Source of the DNA: Nymphaea colorata
Taxonomy: Eukaryota > Streptophyta > Magnoliopsida > Nymphaeales > Nymphaeaceae
Assembly: GCF_008831285.2 (NCBI RefSeq)
Contig: NC_045140.1
Coordinates: 18,350,370-18,414,369 of the forward strand
Reading direction: 5' to 3'
Length of the DNA stretch: 64,000 bases
The notes below the pieces were generated by a model. It had not been told where the DNA came from, did no database searches, and saw only the letters and a list, made by a program, of their open reading frames with translations. This document shows positions 1 through 12,570 of this stretch, piece by piece (the first letter of the stretch is position 1; each line of letters begins with the position of its first letter). The position numbers were made by a program, and so were the translations under genes.

Positions 1-50
1 AGAGTGTGAAAATATGATGCTCTGAAGCGGGTTTCCGTCTACTCCCAACA

Positions 51-2224
51 ATGGAAGTCCAGTGCTCAAGGCCGAAGGTGGTTTTGGTGCCATATCCTGC
101 GCAGGGTCATGTCTCTCCCATGGTTCAACTGGCGTCAGCCTTACACAGTCTTGGCTTCCAACCGATCGTCATCAATGCCCAATTCATGCACGATAGATTA
201 TTCAACAATGGCGTCGCTCGTGATGATCATGACAGTGGAGTTATGTTTCTCTCCGTTCCTGACGGCATCCACGGGGATCGACCTTGCGACTTTGTGAGCA
301 TCTTGTTCGCCATGGAGAATGTCATGCCCGCACACCTCGAGAAGATCCTTGAAAGCTTTGGCCACGGTGAGGAAGGAATTGTCTGTGTGGTTACTGATTT
401 GTTGGCATCTTGGGCGATCCGAGTTGCCGAACAGCGCCGAGTTCCGGTTGCCGGGTTCTGGCCAGCCATGCATGCTACGTACAGTATTGTCAAGTCCATA
501 CCAGATCTCATCCAACAGTCTCTAATTTCATCCGTCGATGGTATGTTTAGATTCATTAGCTATCTTGTTTGGCAACATACCAATTAGATCTTTCATGTTC
601 TTGATATAGTCTTGAATTGAGATTACCAAGGGGTTTGGCATAGCTGGTTGCCCAGCAGCTGATAAAGGGCCAGGCTGGTTTGCTTTTTGAGCCATTAACC
701 TCTCTGCATCAGATGGGAGCAGTTTTTTCAGCCATAAAAGGAAAAAACAAAAAACAAAAAAGGCAAAAGGTTACAAATGGGATGGATACAGTAGCCCGGA
801 CCTGAACCTAATTATTTGTTGGTAATTGTGTGCTAACATAGAACTGAAGCTCACAAGTGGTCGCCCGGACCTGAACCTAATTATTTTATGTCATTGTCGT
901 TCCGACGTAGCTAGGTAGATCCACTTGACTAAGGTCTTCAATTCGAAAAATGCTCAAGAGTTTGATACCTAGAGCTTGTTTTCTTTGTCACAAACACAAA
1001 GGCATCACAGAGATCTTTCCTAATTTCCAGGCACTTCATGCACCCGAATCCTTCTAGGACGGATTTGCACCTTCATCTTTCTTTGTTAAAACGATTAGAA
1101 AAGGTAAAGTAGGCAGCATCTTGTCTAATCTAGACGCGAGTTCTTCTACTCGATCACGTGAAGTAAAATTTTATAGTTATTACAATAAGTTAAGAAAGTC
1201 GTTGGTTGTTCCGCCATCTTGTCTGTCTGATCTCCCTTAATTTATTGCAGGTGCTCCATTAGTGGAAGGAACGGTGAGCTTCCTACCTTCTGATCTTCCG
1301 AAGCTACGGCCAGAGCATCTACCATGGTACAGTCCAGATCCTGTTGTCCGTCTGGTCAGGTTCAAGTTCTGGTTGGAAGTCTTGCACAGGTCAAGCACCG
1401 TAAAATGGGTCCTAATCAACTCATTTGCAGCAGAAAATAGAGCACTTGGCATGGAGGCCAGACCAAATATTGATCCAATTTCTTCTCCACTAGACCCACA
1501 TGTGTTTCATGTAGGCCCTCTAACGAGAAAGGTTGATCACAATCTCAGCATGTGGGAGGAAGATGGTAGTTGCACCAGCTGGCTGGCCAAGCAAGCCAGG
1601 GGTTCTGTGATGTATGTATCATTCGGAAGCTGGGTTAAACTCTCTCCCCAACACCATGTGGTCGAATTAGCCATGGCGTTGGAAGCCACGACTTGGCCAT
1701 TTCTATGGTCACTGAGAGCACCATGGCAAGCCATGCTCCCTACTGGGTTCATTGAGAGGGTTGGATCTAGGGGGAAGGTGGTGGAATGGGCGCCACAGAG
1801 AGAGGTCCTATCTAGTGACGCTGTTGGTTGCTTCCTTACTCACTGCGGTTGGAATTCGACCTTGGAGGCCATAATCGCCGGGCAGCCGCTTCTGTGTTGG
1901 CCGGTTTCCGGTGACGAAGGAATCAACTGTGAGTTTATTGTGAAGGTTTGGAGGGTGGGAACCAAATTGGAAGGCAAAGGGATGGATGAGATAAAGGAAG
2001 GGATGTTGAAGATGATCTTTCAGAAGGAAGAGCTGAAGAGGAATATGGAGGCAATGAGGGAAAGGGTGCTGGGAATTGAAGGGGAGTTGATGGCAGAGGA
2101 GAGCCTTAAGTCTTTCAGGGATATTATCATGAAGAAGCATAGGACTAAGCCGGATAATGTAAAAGCAGAATCCCTGCCAAGATCTGGGTCGCTTATTTGC
2201 CCACCCTTGGAAGGCAAATCTTGA
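51..2224 (+). CDS. UGT82A: UDP-glycosyltransferase, UGT82A1-like, copy A (2 exons)
   Basis: Family 1 glycosyltransferase that transfers a sugar from a UDP-sugar to a small acceptor in the cytosol; the acceptor is unknown. Exons are 51-540 and 1251-2224, joined in phase 1 (donor ATG|GTATGT, acceptor TTGCAG|GTGC), giving 487 aa, a normal length for the family. The start ATG precedes a typical N-terminus ending PYPAQGH with catalytic His20; Asp116 (TDLLASWA) is the likely partner. The PSPG box spans residues 343-386, from WAPQREVL through HCGWNS to the end. The DLLASWA and PVAGFWP stretches and the single intron fit UGT82A1. The last PSPG residue is Glu386, where most plant UGTs have Gln (glucose) or His (galactose). 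It is convergent with the DCC gene downstream. Confidence 0.93.
771..927 (+). repeat. 157-bp segment unique to copy A, inside the UGT intron
   Basis: Copy B joins ...GCAAAAGG directly to ACTAAGGTC, while copy A has 157 extra bases between them. The segment contains an exact 24-bp direct repeat (794-817 and 863-886, starting GCCCGGACCTG). It is either an insertion in A or a deletion in B. I see no clear target-site duplication. Confidence 0.75.
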
Positions 2225-3932
2225 CAGCGGCTGTCCCACCTTACAAGCGTCGGCAAATGGATTTGCTATCTCCATAGAATGTCGTATATGTCTTTTGCTT
2301 CTCTGTTGTTATCACAATGTCTTATTTTGTTTGCTTCTATCTTATCTCTAGAAGGAAAAACGTGTTACAGACGGCCTCTCGCCCTTTCCACTACCTGTTA
2401 AAATCGGAAATGTGATTAGTTAAATAAGCATTAGGTGCTGTACAACAAGGAAAGCAGTATGGTTGTATGATAATATATAAATTTTACTTGCCAAATGAAT
2501 TTGTTTAAGAGGTTGCCGTGTGATCTCGCTTGCAAGTACTGTTTTCTTAGATTGCACTGCTACTAAGTCGACAAGGACATGAATAAAAAATCCTCTTCTT
2601 AGGAGTCTCATTTTAACAGTAGTCTGAACGGTGGAGATAAAACAAATGAGGCAGACCTTTTGTCTCCATCTTACACGTGCAAACCAGACAAAAAAGGGGT
2701 TTCTCCCAAAATTTTTGTGGCACCTAGACGGATGAAGCAGAAAAGGTAATGGAAAATTATGTCCAAGGCATTCATTTATTACTCGATCAAACGCGCCCTT
2801 AAGCCTTTAAGTTGAAGGAGATTTAAGAGATTGATGCATAAAAGAACAAACCTACATCGAATGCTAAAAGAAAGGAGAATTTCTTTTGGCCCACATAAAT
2901 TGTCAAAAACCTAGCTACTAGAAGATTCTCACATAGGAAAAAATAGAGGCCGGTTTTAAAGACAAAAAGCGGTTGGAAAAAAAAAAATTTTAAAAAGTGT
3001 AATCAAGTAAAGGATTAAGACTATCAAACTGGTCCCAATTCATAAGACCAGTGATCTCCAATCGCTCAACGGATCAGCACCGTGCACAGACTTGCTCACC
3101 CTTAAGCCGGGATATTGCCAAAATGCTTCAGACCTATTATTGAGTGAAGCAGAGGGATTGCCGTTTTCAACTGTATTGATTCTGATCCAACGCCTATCTT
3201 TTGGGCTGTCCTTTCGCCCTTGTTTTTCTGTTTTCCACTCCTAAATTTTAGACCTGCTGCTCCTGAGAGCTAAGTCCTGGAAAGCTGCAAGTGGTAGTGA
3301 TGATAGCAGTGGGCGAAGATAGGTTGTGCGTCAGGATTTAATCTTCAGGTACAAAGGCAGATGTTCCTTAAGCCAAATCAGACCTTCATTAGCAGGTAGC
3401 GGTCAAATTCCAGGTTCATTTTACTATCGGTGGTCCTGTTGATTTAGGTCGACATCCATAAGGAAGGAGGGAGGACCAAGGATGAGTGAGCTGACCAGGT
3501 GTCCTTATAGGGATGCAGAATTCAAAACTAGTATTGATCGAAATCTATACAGCCAAAAAAACTAAAATCTCAAAACCATATCCTATTTCCTATACATTTT
3601 GAATTTTTGATGCGTAGTGTATATAATACACATTGCCAATAATGTTGCATACATCTTATCCTTTACTTTTACAAGGAGCAGCATCTCAGATAAGGAAAAA
3701 AATGAGCCAAGGAAAAAGATGTAATATATGCATGTTACAGAAAAAGGAAAACGGATCCCGCATGCTTTAGCCGTCCCAGCAAGACACTGTTCCTGAAAAA
3801 TTTAGAATGCTTGTCACTAGCTCCTGTAGCTATTAGCATAATATTCATTGCAGCACAATATAATGAGTATTTGTTGCCCGTATGATACAGATCACACGTC
3901 GTCCAATAAGCGACTGGCCAACCGAAAGAACT
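2225..3932. other. Convergent intergenic region, no gene seen
   Basis: This lies between the UGT stop and the last DCC exon and is shared almost base for base with copy B. It should hold the 3' UTRs and polyadenylation sites of both genes. I see no open frame with family features and no RNA gene. Confidence 0.6.
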
Positions 3933-6900
3933 TCACATTCTACAAGCGTCATTTTCACATGCATCCACCTGAAAGCAGAGTCCACAGTTGGTAATTCGAA
4001 ATACAGCAACGGAACAAGTCAATAACACCATATTTCATCTAACATATGGGTCCGAAGCAAAGTTAGAACGGATACTTCTTAATAGGGCAAATAGTCTACA
4101 AATTTGATTGAACTGGACACCTCAGTTGGACATTTGCCAAACACTGATGCTTAATCTTTGGCCTAAGAAAACATGAAGCAAAGAAGCATTTCCAAAGTAA
4201 AAGTAGAGAACAGATTATCAATGTAATCATAATAAACCTAGACATAACCGATTGCGAAACAAGTGGCCAAGGATTATTTAAGAGGTCATGGTAAGTTCCA
4301 TCCTTCAGTTTCCAATTCCAGTGCAACTAAGAGGCTTATGGCTTCCTTCTATTCAACTTATCAGAAAAAGTTGTGTGATGTGAATCTCAAGCCTAAGAGT
4401 CAAATCGGTATCAAGGCTTAAGCCAAAGAAGAATGGGTCACCTCTGAAACCAGCCTCCTGGTGGGTACGCCACCTCTTTTTATTACGAGGAATCAGCAGA
4501 CAAGAAAAAATGAATTTCAAGCAGCTCCTATTGTGTCACTTCATTATGAAAACAATCAAGCATTTCCTAATCCAACACATAAAATATATATCATGTGAAT
4601 GTCCATGAATTTGTGGTATACATGAGATATGACTGCCATGTTCCTGAGATATCAACAACTTCATTGGCGCTATTTTGAACTTATATTTTAACATCGACCA
4701 CCACCAATGATGGCAATTTTTCATCACAGAAATACTGGCTTTTGTATTCCATAATTGTCACAACATAACAACTTAAATGAGATACATGATACAGTACAGA
4801 ACCAAAAAAGGTACACGGATCAAAGTATAAGATGTTCTGCAGGTTACAACTTTGTACCCAGTGCAAGTTAGGATCTTGTTATAACAGCCTACATCACATG
4901 ATTTTATGGATAGAGCCACAAGGCCAAATTTTTCAAAAAAAATCTTCAATATAACTAGTATATAATTGGATATAATACAGCAGGAACAGCAGACACATGA
5001 AAAAGCAGCTGACCAGTATACGAGCATATCAAGATAACTTAAGAGGTTAATGCAACATAGAGTTGAACGTACAAGAATATGGAAAGGGATAGTGTTTCTC
5101 AAGATAAATAAAGGGACAAATTTGTGACAAAAAAAAAAAAAAAGGCGGATACCTAGATTAAAAGGTTGCAGTTTTGCATCTCAAACCTAAAAGAAATCGA
5201 AGATACAGAAACTACGTTGAAATTACGTAATCATCCTTCTAAGGATTACCGAGAAGACATCCGGCACAATATTGGGCACATACCATCCTTTTCCTCCGTT
5301 CTTCCAAAACATTCTCCAGAGGTGGTCGGCCTTCAACAACAGAAAAACAATTTCAGGTTTCTTCAATATTCAAGAAACCAAGTGCCTAACATTTTTCCCA
5401 TTTGCTTAATGCAACTATGAAATGTGTCAGCAGAAATTTAGTGGTGAAGAGAAAAGTCTAAAAGATGTATCATGGTACACCAACTATAGGTCTACCTCAT
5501 GGATCTTATTGGTAAATTTTCTAAACCAACATTTGACAAAGTTATAGTTTTGATAAGTGTTGTGCACAACATAGCTTACATAAACTTATTAGTTACGTTT
5601 TCCATAGATATGAATTATGTTTGCAGTAAAGGAAGGCTCCAACATATGAAATTCAGAGGAATTTCATTATCACACAAGGAAAATAAGATGCATGCAGAAC
5701 AGTTGAAGAATAGAAAGATGACTGACAGATTATGTAATTAAGACAAGTAGATTATAGTGATATAGAAGTTCACATTACAGCTCCTGCAAACATCAAAAAT
5801 ATTTTCGCAGTAGTATGGAGAGAATGCTGAAGGAATGAAATGTTGTTTTCAGATTATTGGCAAACATATACAAACAAGGTGTTGGAAGAATGTTCTACCT
5901 GTAATTTGCAGACGGTATTTGGCCCAAACACCATAAATTGCATCTGCTATGCTTGCAATCTGCAAAAAAAGAAAAAAAAAAAAGGCACCACGCTCATGGC
6001 GCATTGAGAAAAGATACTAATGCATCTAAAGTAATTGTGCTCTACATAAGGTAAGTGTCATTGGTACAATGACATATATGTCAAGCAAAAGCAAGTTAAT
6101 CCAATAGTCAAATGAAACTCTTGACAGCCACAAACCATTACAAGTATCTGGTAATGTAGAAACCAGCAATGACATACCGGTTCATACTTTGTGATGGCAT
6201 AAACCCATCCCAGTCCAACTTCCTCATACAGTCTTCTAAATGCCTGCATAACATTATTAATTAATTAAGATGGCAGTGTTAAATTATTTACATGGATTGC
6301 TTTATTTTTTGTTCCAGTGAGTGTGTGCATGCAAAGAATATTTTTGTTTTAATGAAGGCAAGGGCCAGGTGGAAATAATAGTGCAAGTTCTATCAACTCA
6401 ATCTGAACTCAACGTGGTATGTCTACTAAAGATCAAAAATATGAATGATGTGTCTTCGATGTAAGAACAGGAATATAAGACATCGAATTGTCAAATATAA
6501 CAGGGTGTTGATTTCTGATGAATTGGAGTAGCACACTTGCTACAATTGCCTTCAGTAGAAAAAAAAAATTATGTAGATCGCATATGCAAGGTTCAAGCCA
6601 TTTTAATGACAAGATACAGTGTTAGTCATAATGGCTTAACACAAGAAATCTTAAGATGATAATTATTAATTTATTTTATATATTTGAAACGTTGAACAAA
6701 CTAGTTAGAATCAACTCATGAGCTAGATAAATAACATTAAAAATTCATAAATAAGCAGAAAGTGGTCAGAGGTAAAGATGACAACATACAGCAACATCAG
6801 TTAGCACAGTTCCATCATATGAGATGGCATGAATTCTCCCCATAACCTACAGACAAAAGGCAACCATTTTAATTGCTTATTAAAATTAAATAAAGAAGCA

Positions 6901-9537
6901 CGGAAATGTATACCAATAGAAAAGCATTAACTGTATTGTCTGCTTAATGTGGAATCTCACATCAATCAATTTGGTTTCAACAGCTGAAATGGATGCCAGT
7001 TTTTAAGGCCAATAGATAACTCGTTGGTATATAGAGTGGCCTGGCAGTGATCACAAAACTTAAGTTGTTTATTCATGACCAACAAGCAAAATTGAACGGT
7101 AAACTGTGAGTCCGAAAGTGCCTCAGATTGCACAAACTCACGAACCACATACTATGGCCAAAGAAATTACTGAGAAGGAATGCAAAAAAGAAGAAAAGAA
7201 GAAAAGAAAAGAAGAAAAAGAGGTCTAAAGCACCCATAGCCGCAACCTAGTTCAATAAGCATCTAGTGACAATTTCATAATACCGGCTTCAATTTGTCAC
7301 CCATGGCAAAGCTTCATTCATATAACAAATGCTGCCTCTGTGATTCTTTCGCAGCACATCCCAGTCTCAGCTTCTCGGTAAAACAGGATTGCCTAGTTGC
7401 ATGCAAGACAATAAGCTCTCTTTACCATAATCATGGGGAACTAGGCAGCTTATAGCATTAGACAACTAAAATTAGGACGGAATAACAAATACTTACCACG
7501 TTCAAGCTTCTTATTAGAAAACGATACTAAATAAGTTTCAAGGTATGCATTTCTCCTATTTATCGTTTCAGATTTTACTGCTGAAAATACCAGATGAATA
7601 AAATGGCATCAAGCAGCAGAGAGAAGTTCTACTACAGTTACATACAGTCTTGCAGTCTAGTCCTTCATTTTCTTCAGGGAGTAATTGCTTGAGCTAATGT
7701 CCATAAACTTAATAGTCCCAAAACGCTCATCTGCTCCTTCAGCATATTGACCTGATTATTTAAACAATTGATTCATACAACTCAAACTTCAAGTCAAAGG
7801 TTATAGAATGAAAATATTATGCGTAACATGTAGAGTATTTCTCTTTCTACAAATCACTTCTAAAATATTAAACAGATCTCTTTCATCTCATGATAATGAA
7901 AGCAAGCAATTGTTGTAGGCCAGGGACAAGAACTAAAATCAAAAGTATGAGCTACAAGGCAAATTCACTTTGCAGCTTTATTTTAGCCCAGGAAAAAGCT
8001 TCAGAGGAGGCCAGAGTTTCCTATCATAGCAAGCACTAAGCCTTCAACCAATCTCCCAGTGCTTTTCGGGCCAAACCTTTCAAGTTGAAAGCTCAGAAGC
8101 ATTACCATGAGCTGGCTAACATGCTATAGATGTATTTCTCTATGAGGGGACCTTGCCATTTTATATAGTTATTCAATTGCTACTTGCAAGGTCTTACAAG
8201 CCTTGCAGCAGAATTCCAAATTACAAGCTGTTCAATGTGAAATCAGCATGACACACCAAATGTTTCACCTTCTTGTAAAGCCAATAGATCAAAAACCAGT
8301 CTGTTTTGACAAACAAGCAGACTCACAGGATACATCAAAAAAGGGAAAAAAAAAAAGAAAAAAGAGGGGAAATTCATGAGATCGCCAAGTGAGGGATTCT
8401 TGAATATGTGAATGTGACAAAGAATTAATCTTTTCATACAAAAAATACTTGCATATAATCAACTGATAGTCGGTCCTAGAACTACATTATCCACCAGCCG
8501 TAACCATGTTATCCAGTTTTTAACGTTTGGATATCCCATCCAAAAATGTGTCAAAGATCTTAGTTAAAGCTGACACATGAGGATGCTCAATTGCAATCGC
8601 CTGATGATTCTTCTTTTGAAACTTAGATACCTTCCACAAGAGATCCAGAGAACTTAACCAAGCAGAACTTCTGTCATCATTATAATGAGTTTCTATGCTG
8701 TATGATGTGCATGAGTATTATTAGTGTGGTCAGAATAAGTTCACTCAAGTTTTCTGGAACTTGAGCCTGGAACGACAAAATGTGTCTGAGACTTTGTTTC
8801 TATGCAGTTACGTCATTGTGAACCTACCTTAGACAAAGTATAAGGCTCCTGAGGATAATGGTCAAAGATCTGCTAGAGTAGATATATGAAAACATACTAT
8901 AGCTAATAAAAATGTATCATTGTTGAGGACTGGAGATACAGGCCTTTACACATACAGTTAAATTCAGCAGCAATGGATGTTCCAATAATGTTGAACAAAA
9001 GCAGATGAATAGTTAAACAGTACAAAGGATTCAACTTGAGATTAAATCCACCAAAATTGACATCACCCATGCATAACAGGCATTCCCCATCATAGAGCAT
9101 CTTGACTTTCCATTTGTCAGATGGTTTCTCTTGCTCTTTCTCCAACACTTTCTGAGCAGAAGCAGTGTCACTATGCACTGCAGAAATCTTATATTTGGCA
9201 CCTGTTGTAAAGGGTATACAAGGAAAATAGTACCAAATAGATCAAGAACCAAAGCAAATACACCTGACACCCTGTTTAAGGGAATAAAGAAAATTTCGCG
9301 ATGAATAAACCAGCAATTGGCTGAAACACAATTAACTTTGCACACGCACTTCAGAAATCCTATACTTGGCACATGTTATAAAGGTATGACCGTACAAGTA
9401 CCATTCTGATACAAGTAAAGTTAAGACCAGATAATTCAAGAATCAAAGCAAATGCACCTGATACCTTTTCTGTCAATCAGTGAATAAAAAAGCAAAACTT
9501 TATGATATGATTGACAAAAGCAGCAATTAGCTTAGAT

Positions 9538-9596
<59 letters not shown>
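9538..9596. repeat. Microsatellite (AC)n(TA)n
   Basis: A compound dinucleotide run in DCC intron 1 of copy A. The equivalent site in copy B (42049-42168) is about twice as long and adds a (GT)n block. Confidence 0.95.
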
Positions 9597-9597
<1 letters not shown>

Positions 9598-9604
9598 CAT
9601 GGAT

Positions 9605-9654
9605 TCATCCAGCCGGCCTCTCAAGCATGCAGCCCAACATAAGAGGCTGGATGA
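9605..9654. repeat. Short inverted repeat unique to copy A
   Basis: TCATCCAGCC at 9605-9614 pairs with GGCTGGATGA at 9645-9654 around a short loop. It sits next to the microsatellite and is absent from copy B. It may be a tiny fold-back element or a by-product of microsatellite instability. Confidence 0.5.
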
Positions 9655-10431
9655 CAGAGGAAGGAGAGAGAGAGAAACTGGTAGGTGCTAGACACTTAGA
9701 TGTTAAACAGATAAGGAACAAGCTCAATTCTTTATCATTAGTAGATCAACGGTTGAGAGCAAATGTTGTAAGCTAATACTATATGATGAGAGTATATATA
9801 TATATATGGACTAACATATGCCAAAGCAATTCCGCTTATAGAATACAAGAAAATAGTTTAATTGAATTTTAATTTGGAGTATCTTCATTTTCAGGGTTCC
9901 CCTGAATCCATGATCGCACGATGAGAATGCAACCCCAACCCCAAGATTACTTGTTAACGCTACCAATAAAATGAACCGAAAAAGAATACCACAGGCAGTA
10001 GCTCCCAACAATCGTAAAACGAACCATCACAAAACGATACAGAACCAAAGAAGGACTGTATCATGCTCAAAATTTTAACGAAGAAAATAAATAAAATTAA
10101 AATAAATAATTTGGAAGGAAGAAGAGGTAGCCTTACCAGCCCGGTGGCGATAACCAATGTTGGCGAGAAGAGGAGAGGGTAAGTTCAGGTGATGAGGGGT
10201 CGAGTTAAGGAAGAAGCTGCCAGATTTTCCTAAGCACATCACCCTTGACACCATTTTCTTCCGATCACTCTCTCTACCAGATCAATGGGAAACAGTACAC
10301 AAAAGCAAGCGAGCTTCAGTGGAACTTACTCCCTTAATTATTAAAAGTTAAGACCACAAGAAATGCATCACCGCCTTCAATATGTAACCAAGAATGCATA
10401 AACCTGGAGAGGGAGACGCTGCAGTTCACAG

Positions 10432-11185
10432 CTAGCTACTTGTTTCTGTAGATCTTTCCCCAGCGGAGAAGATGCCAACACCACCAAGCCCAGCTGCCCA
10501 AAGATTCAGGCCATAGTTCGTTGACTCCGCGGCGACGTTGTCCCTGCCATCCGATGGATTTGGGGGTTTATATACTGTGATTGCTTTCTCCGGTTCCTCT
10601 TCTTTCAGTGGAATTACTGCATGTCCTGATTGCTTCTTCTTATTATCTTCTTTGTTGTCGTGACCATGTTCATCACCTATGGTGGACAAGTTCTTCGCAG
10701 GGATTGACGCACCCCTCGTCAGTTTTCGGGCTTGCTTTTTCACTTTCTGAACTTCAAGGAGGAGGACGTCGGGATCTACGTTTCCCATCACCACCACCTT
10801 CCTCATTTCTGGGTACAAATCCACGGATTCAACACCTGCAATATACAAGTTTATCAATTTGAACGCATCATCATTCCTCAATCAGATGACATGCTTAATT
10901 AGTATCATATACGAATCTGCCAGGCCGTCCATTACAATGCAAGAATCATTTTAAGAGGGTGCCATCTTTTATTACCTTCAACACCTGTCAAGTACGTTTC
11001 CACGTCTTCCCGGCATTTCTGACAGCAGCCAATGTTAGCATCAATCTCGCACTCTTATGACAAGTTAGAGAAAGAAAATGGTACATGAGAATTGCAGTAT
11101 ACAGGCTTAGTAGAAGAACCAACAGAGGAAACTAGACCCGGAGCTGAAGGAGAGGAACAGGGGAGGAGGGGAGGAAGCACACCAT
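10432..11185 (-). CDS. Heavy-metal-associated (HMA) domain protein, HIPP-like but without a CaaX end
   Basis: Small metal-binding-type protein; HMA domains usually bind copper or zinc, or act as protein-interaction modules. The model has exons 11183-11185 (the ATG alone), 10976-11051 and 10432-10835, joined with matching phases to give 160 aa. The HMA fold runs from about residue 2 to 55 as CEIDANIGCCQKCREDVE, then GVESVDLYPEMRKVVVMG and NVDPDVLL. CQKC is the expected metal-binding CxxC. The tail is Lys-, Glu- and Pro-rich and ends TETSS, with no CaaX isoprenylation box. The start is the weak point: the donor ATG|GTGTGC follows the initiation codon directly, and the acceptor AAGAG|TGC lacks a good pyrimidine tract. 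The gene lies just outside copy A and was not duplicated. Confidence 0.72.
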
Positions 11186-12570
11186 TTTTCAAGAAGACGC
11201 AAAACGAGATATGACAGATCGATGCCTGAAACGGTGGGAATTTCTCCGCGACTATCTTTGCGCAAGGAATGTTGATTGCTGAAGGAAAATAGAGAGAGAT
11301 TAAGTGTTGTCCTGTTGAGAAGAACAGCGGGGAATAATTTTGCTTTTAAAGGAGAAAATGAATTTTTCCATTTTTCCAGAAGTCGATGTGGATCGTCCGA
11401 TGAGGGGGCTGGGGGTGATTTAGTGGGGGTTGTTAAAGACCCCTTCAGTTTTTTCAGTTTTGCCTTTACAACAAAAAGGCGAAACTTTTTTTAAAAGAGC
11501 GGCGCCACCATCCTCGGCAGCACTGGTCACTTGGTTTTTAATAAAAGATCATAAAATATAAAAAATTGATACATAAGATATTTATAATTAAAACTACACC
11601 ATGTCAGCTTCCAAGTTTACTTACACATTTGTCGAAAGGGTACTTTGCTAATGTATTGAGTGGACTATGAGTCACAGGCACACCAAGAAGACATTGAACC
11701 AGCTTCTTCTCCCAAAACACTAATGGCAACCACAAAAATTGGAGATGTGAAACATACAAGGACATCTTCTTAAACAATGCATTTATTTAGCCATATTTCA
11801 TATTAATGAATTTACATATTAACATGCATTATCCTCTATATCACTACATCATGTTGTACGTCTCTGAAACTCCATAACTTGCTAAAAGAAACTAAGCCTG
11901 ACAGTGAAGCACAAATATGAAAAACAGAAACCACACGTCACAGAAATGCAAGAGATACAGGTGCCAAAATAGAAATCATTTATTCAGTTGGACTTAGTGG
12001 TGCTATGCAAGATGAAGCATATCATCCCGATGGTTTTGAAGCCCATGACACCAAATGTCAATAGAAACACTAAAACATATTGCAAGTATTATGAAGCTTT
12101 TCACATGCACATAAAACAGGTGCTTGAGTGCATGAACTGCAAGCATGGTTATGCATGTTCAATATTCATGGTCTGAAACATGAAGTATAAAAACGATGTC
12201 AGCAATTGTTAGTTCATAGACAACATAAAGAGAAATAACTTAAAAATTAAAAGGCATAATTAGCAAAAACTCACAAAAGGAAGGCAAAAATTAAAGGACC
12301 AAGTACAAGAATAAGCACATATACATGGCACCACATCTTGTCTATGAAGCATTATGGAATTTCCAGTATCCATGCTTTATATTCTTCTCAGTCCATGAAG
12401 AGAAAGGCACGAGAAGCAAAGTTGGATAAGGTCAGCAGTGAAGTGAGAACAGAGAGCAGCTACACAAGTTACATGTGATAGGAAAACAATCAAGCAATTA
12501 ACCCTTGGACATACAGCTAAAAACCATTTTAACATCCAACGCAAAATCAGGGTTCTGCATGAAATTAAAC
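11186..12570. other. No gene seen
   Basis: This is the upstream side of the HMA gene and the 3' side of the oxygenase pseudogene. I looked here for the missing oxygenase exons (the metal-binding WCGWHTDHG-type motif) on the minus strand and did not find them. Confidence 0.5.

Larger units (their letters stand above)
3933..10254 (-). pseudogene. DCC-family thiol-disulfide oxidoreductase, copy A, frameshifted in exon 3
   Basis: Same eight-exon structure as copy B: 10137-10254, 9062-9201, 7646-7751, 6790-6846, 6178-6243, 5899-5959, 5284-5330 and 3933-3968, with splice dinucleotides kept. Exon 3 is 106 bp instead of 108 because it has lost one A (GAGCAGATGAG against GAGCAGAATGAG) and one C (ACTCCCTG against ACTCCCCTG). 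The frame ends at TGA about 25 codons into exon 3, predicting a 72-residue stub that lacks most of the fold. The redox motif has changed from CPLCMRE to CLLCMGD, which fits relaxed constraint. The later exons (AFRRLYEEVGLGW, IYGVWAKYRLQITG) still read well, so the lesion looks recent. Sequencing error in short runs is the main alternative. Confidence 0.82.
1..10326. repeat. Segmental duplication, copy A (left-truncated by window)
   Basis: This block matches 32639-43119 in the same orientation. Base 1 already lies inside the homology, so the left end is outside the window. The right end is sharp: both copies share AGTGGAACT, ending at 10326 and 43119, and are unrelated beyond it. The block carries a UGT gene on the plus strand and a DCC-family gene on the minus strand, tail to tail. 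Introns and intergenic sequence are conserved as well as exons, so this is a DNA-level duplication and not retroposition. Differences include a 157-bp segment present only here (771-927), different microsatellite lengths near 9.5 kb, and two one-base deletions that break the DCC gene. Confidence 0.95.

Noticed and set aside
5284..5330. DCC exon 7 as the last exon, reading on to a stop 15 codons later
   Set aside because: A perfect donor (ATG|GTATGT) and an in-phase, conserved 12-codon exon with a strong acceptor at 3968 in copy A (36541 in copy B) favour one more exon; the shorter model remains possible.
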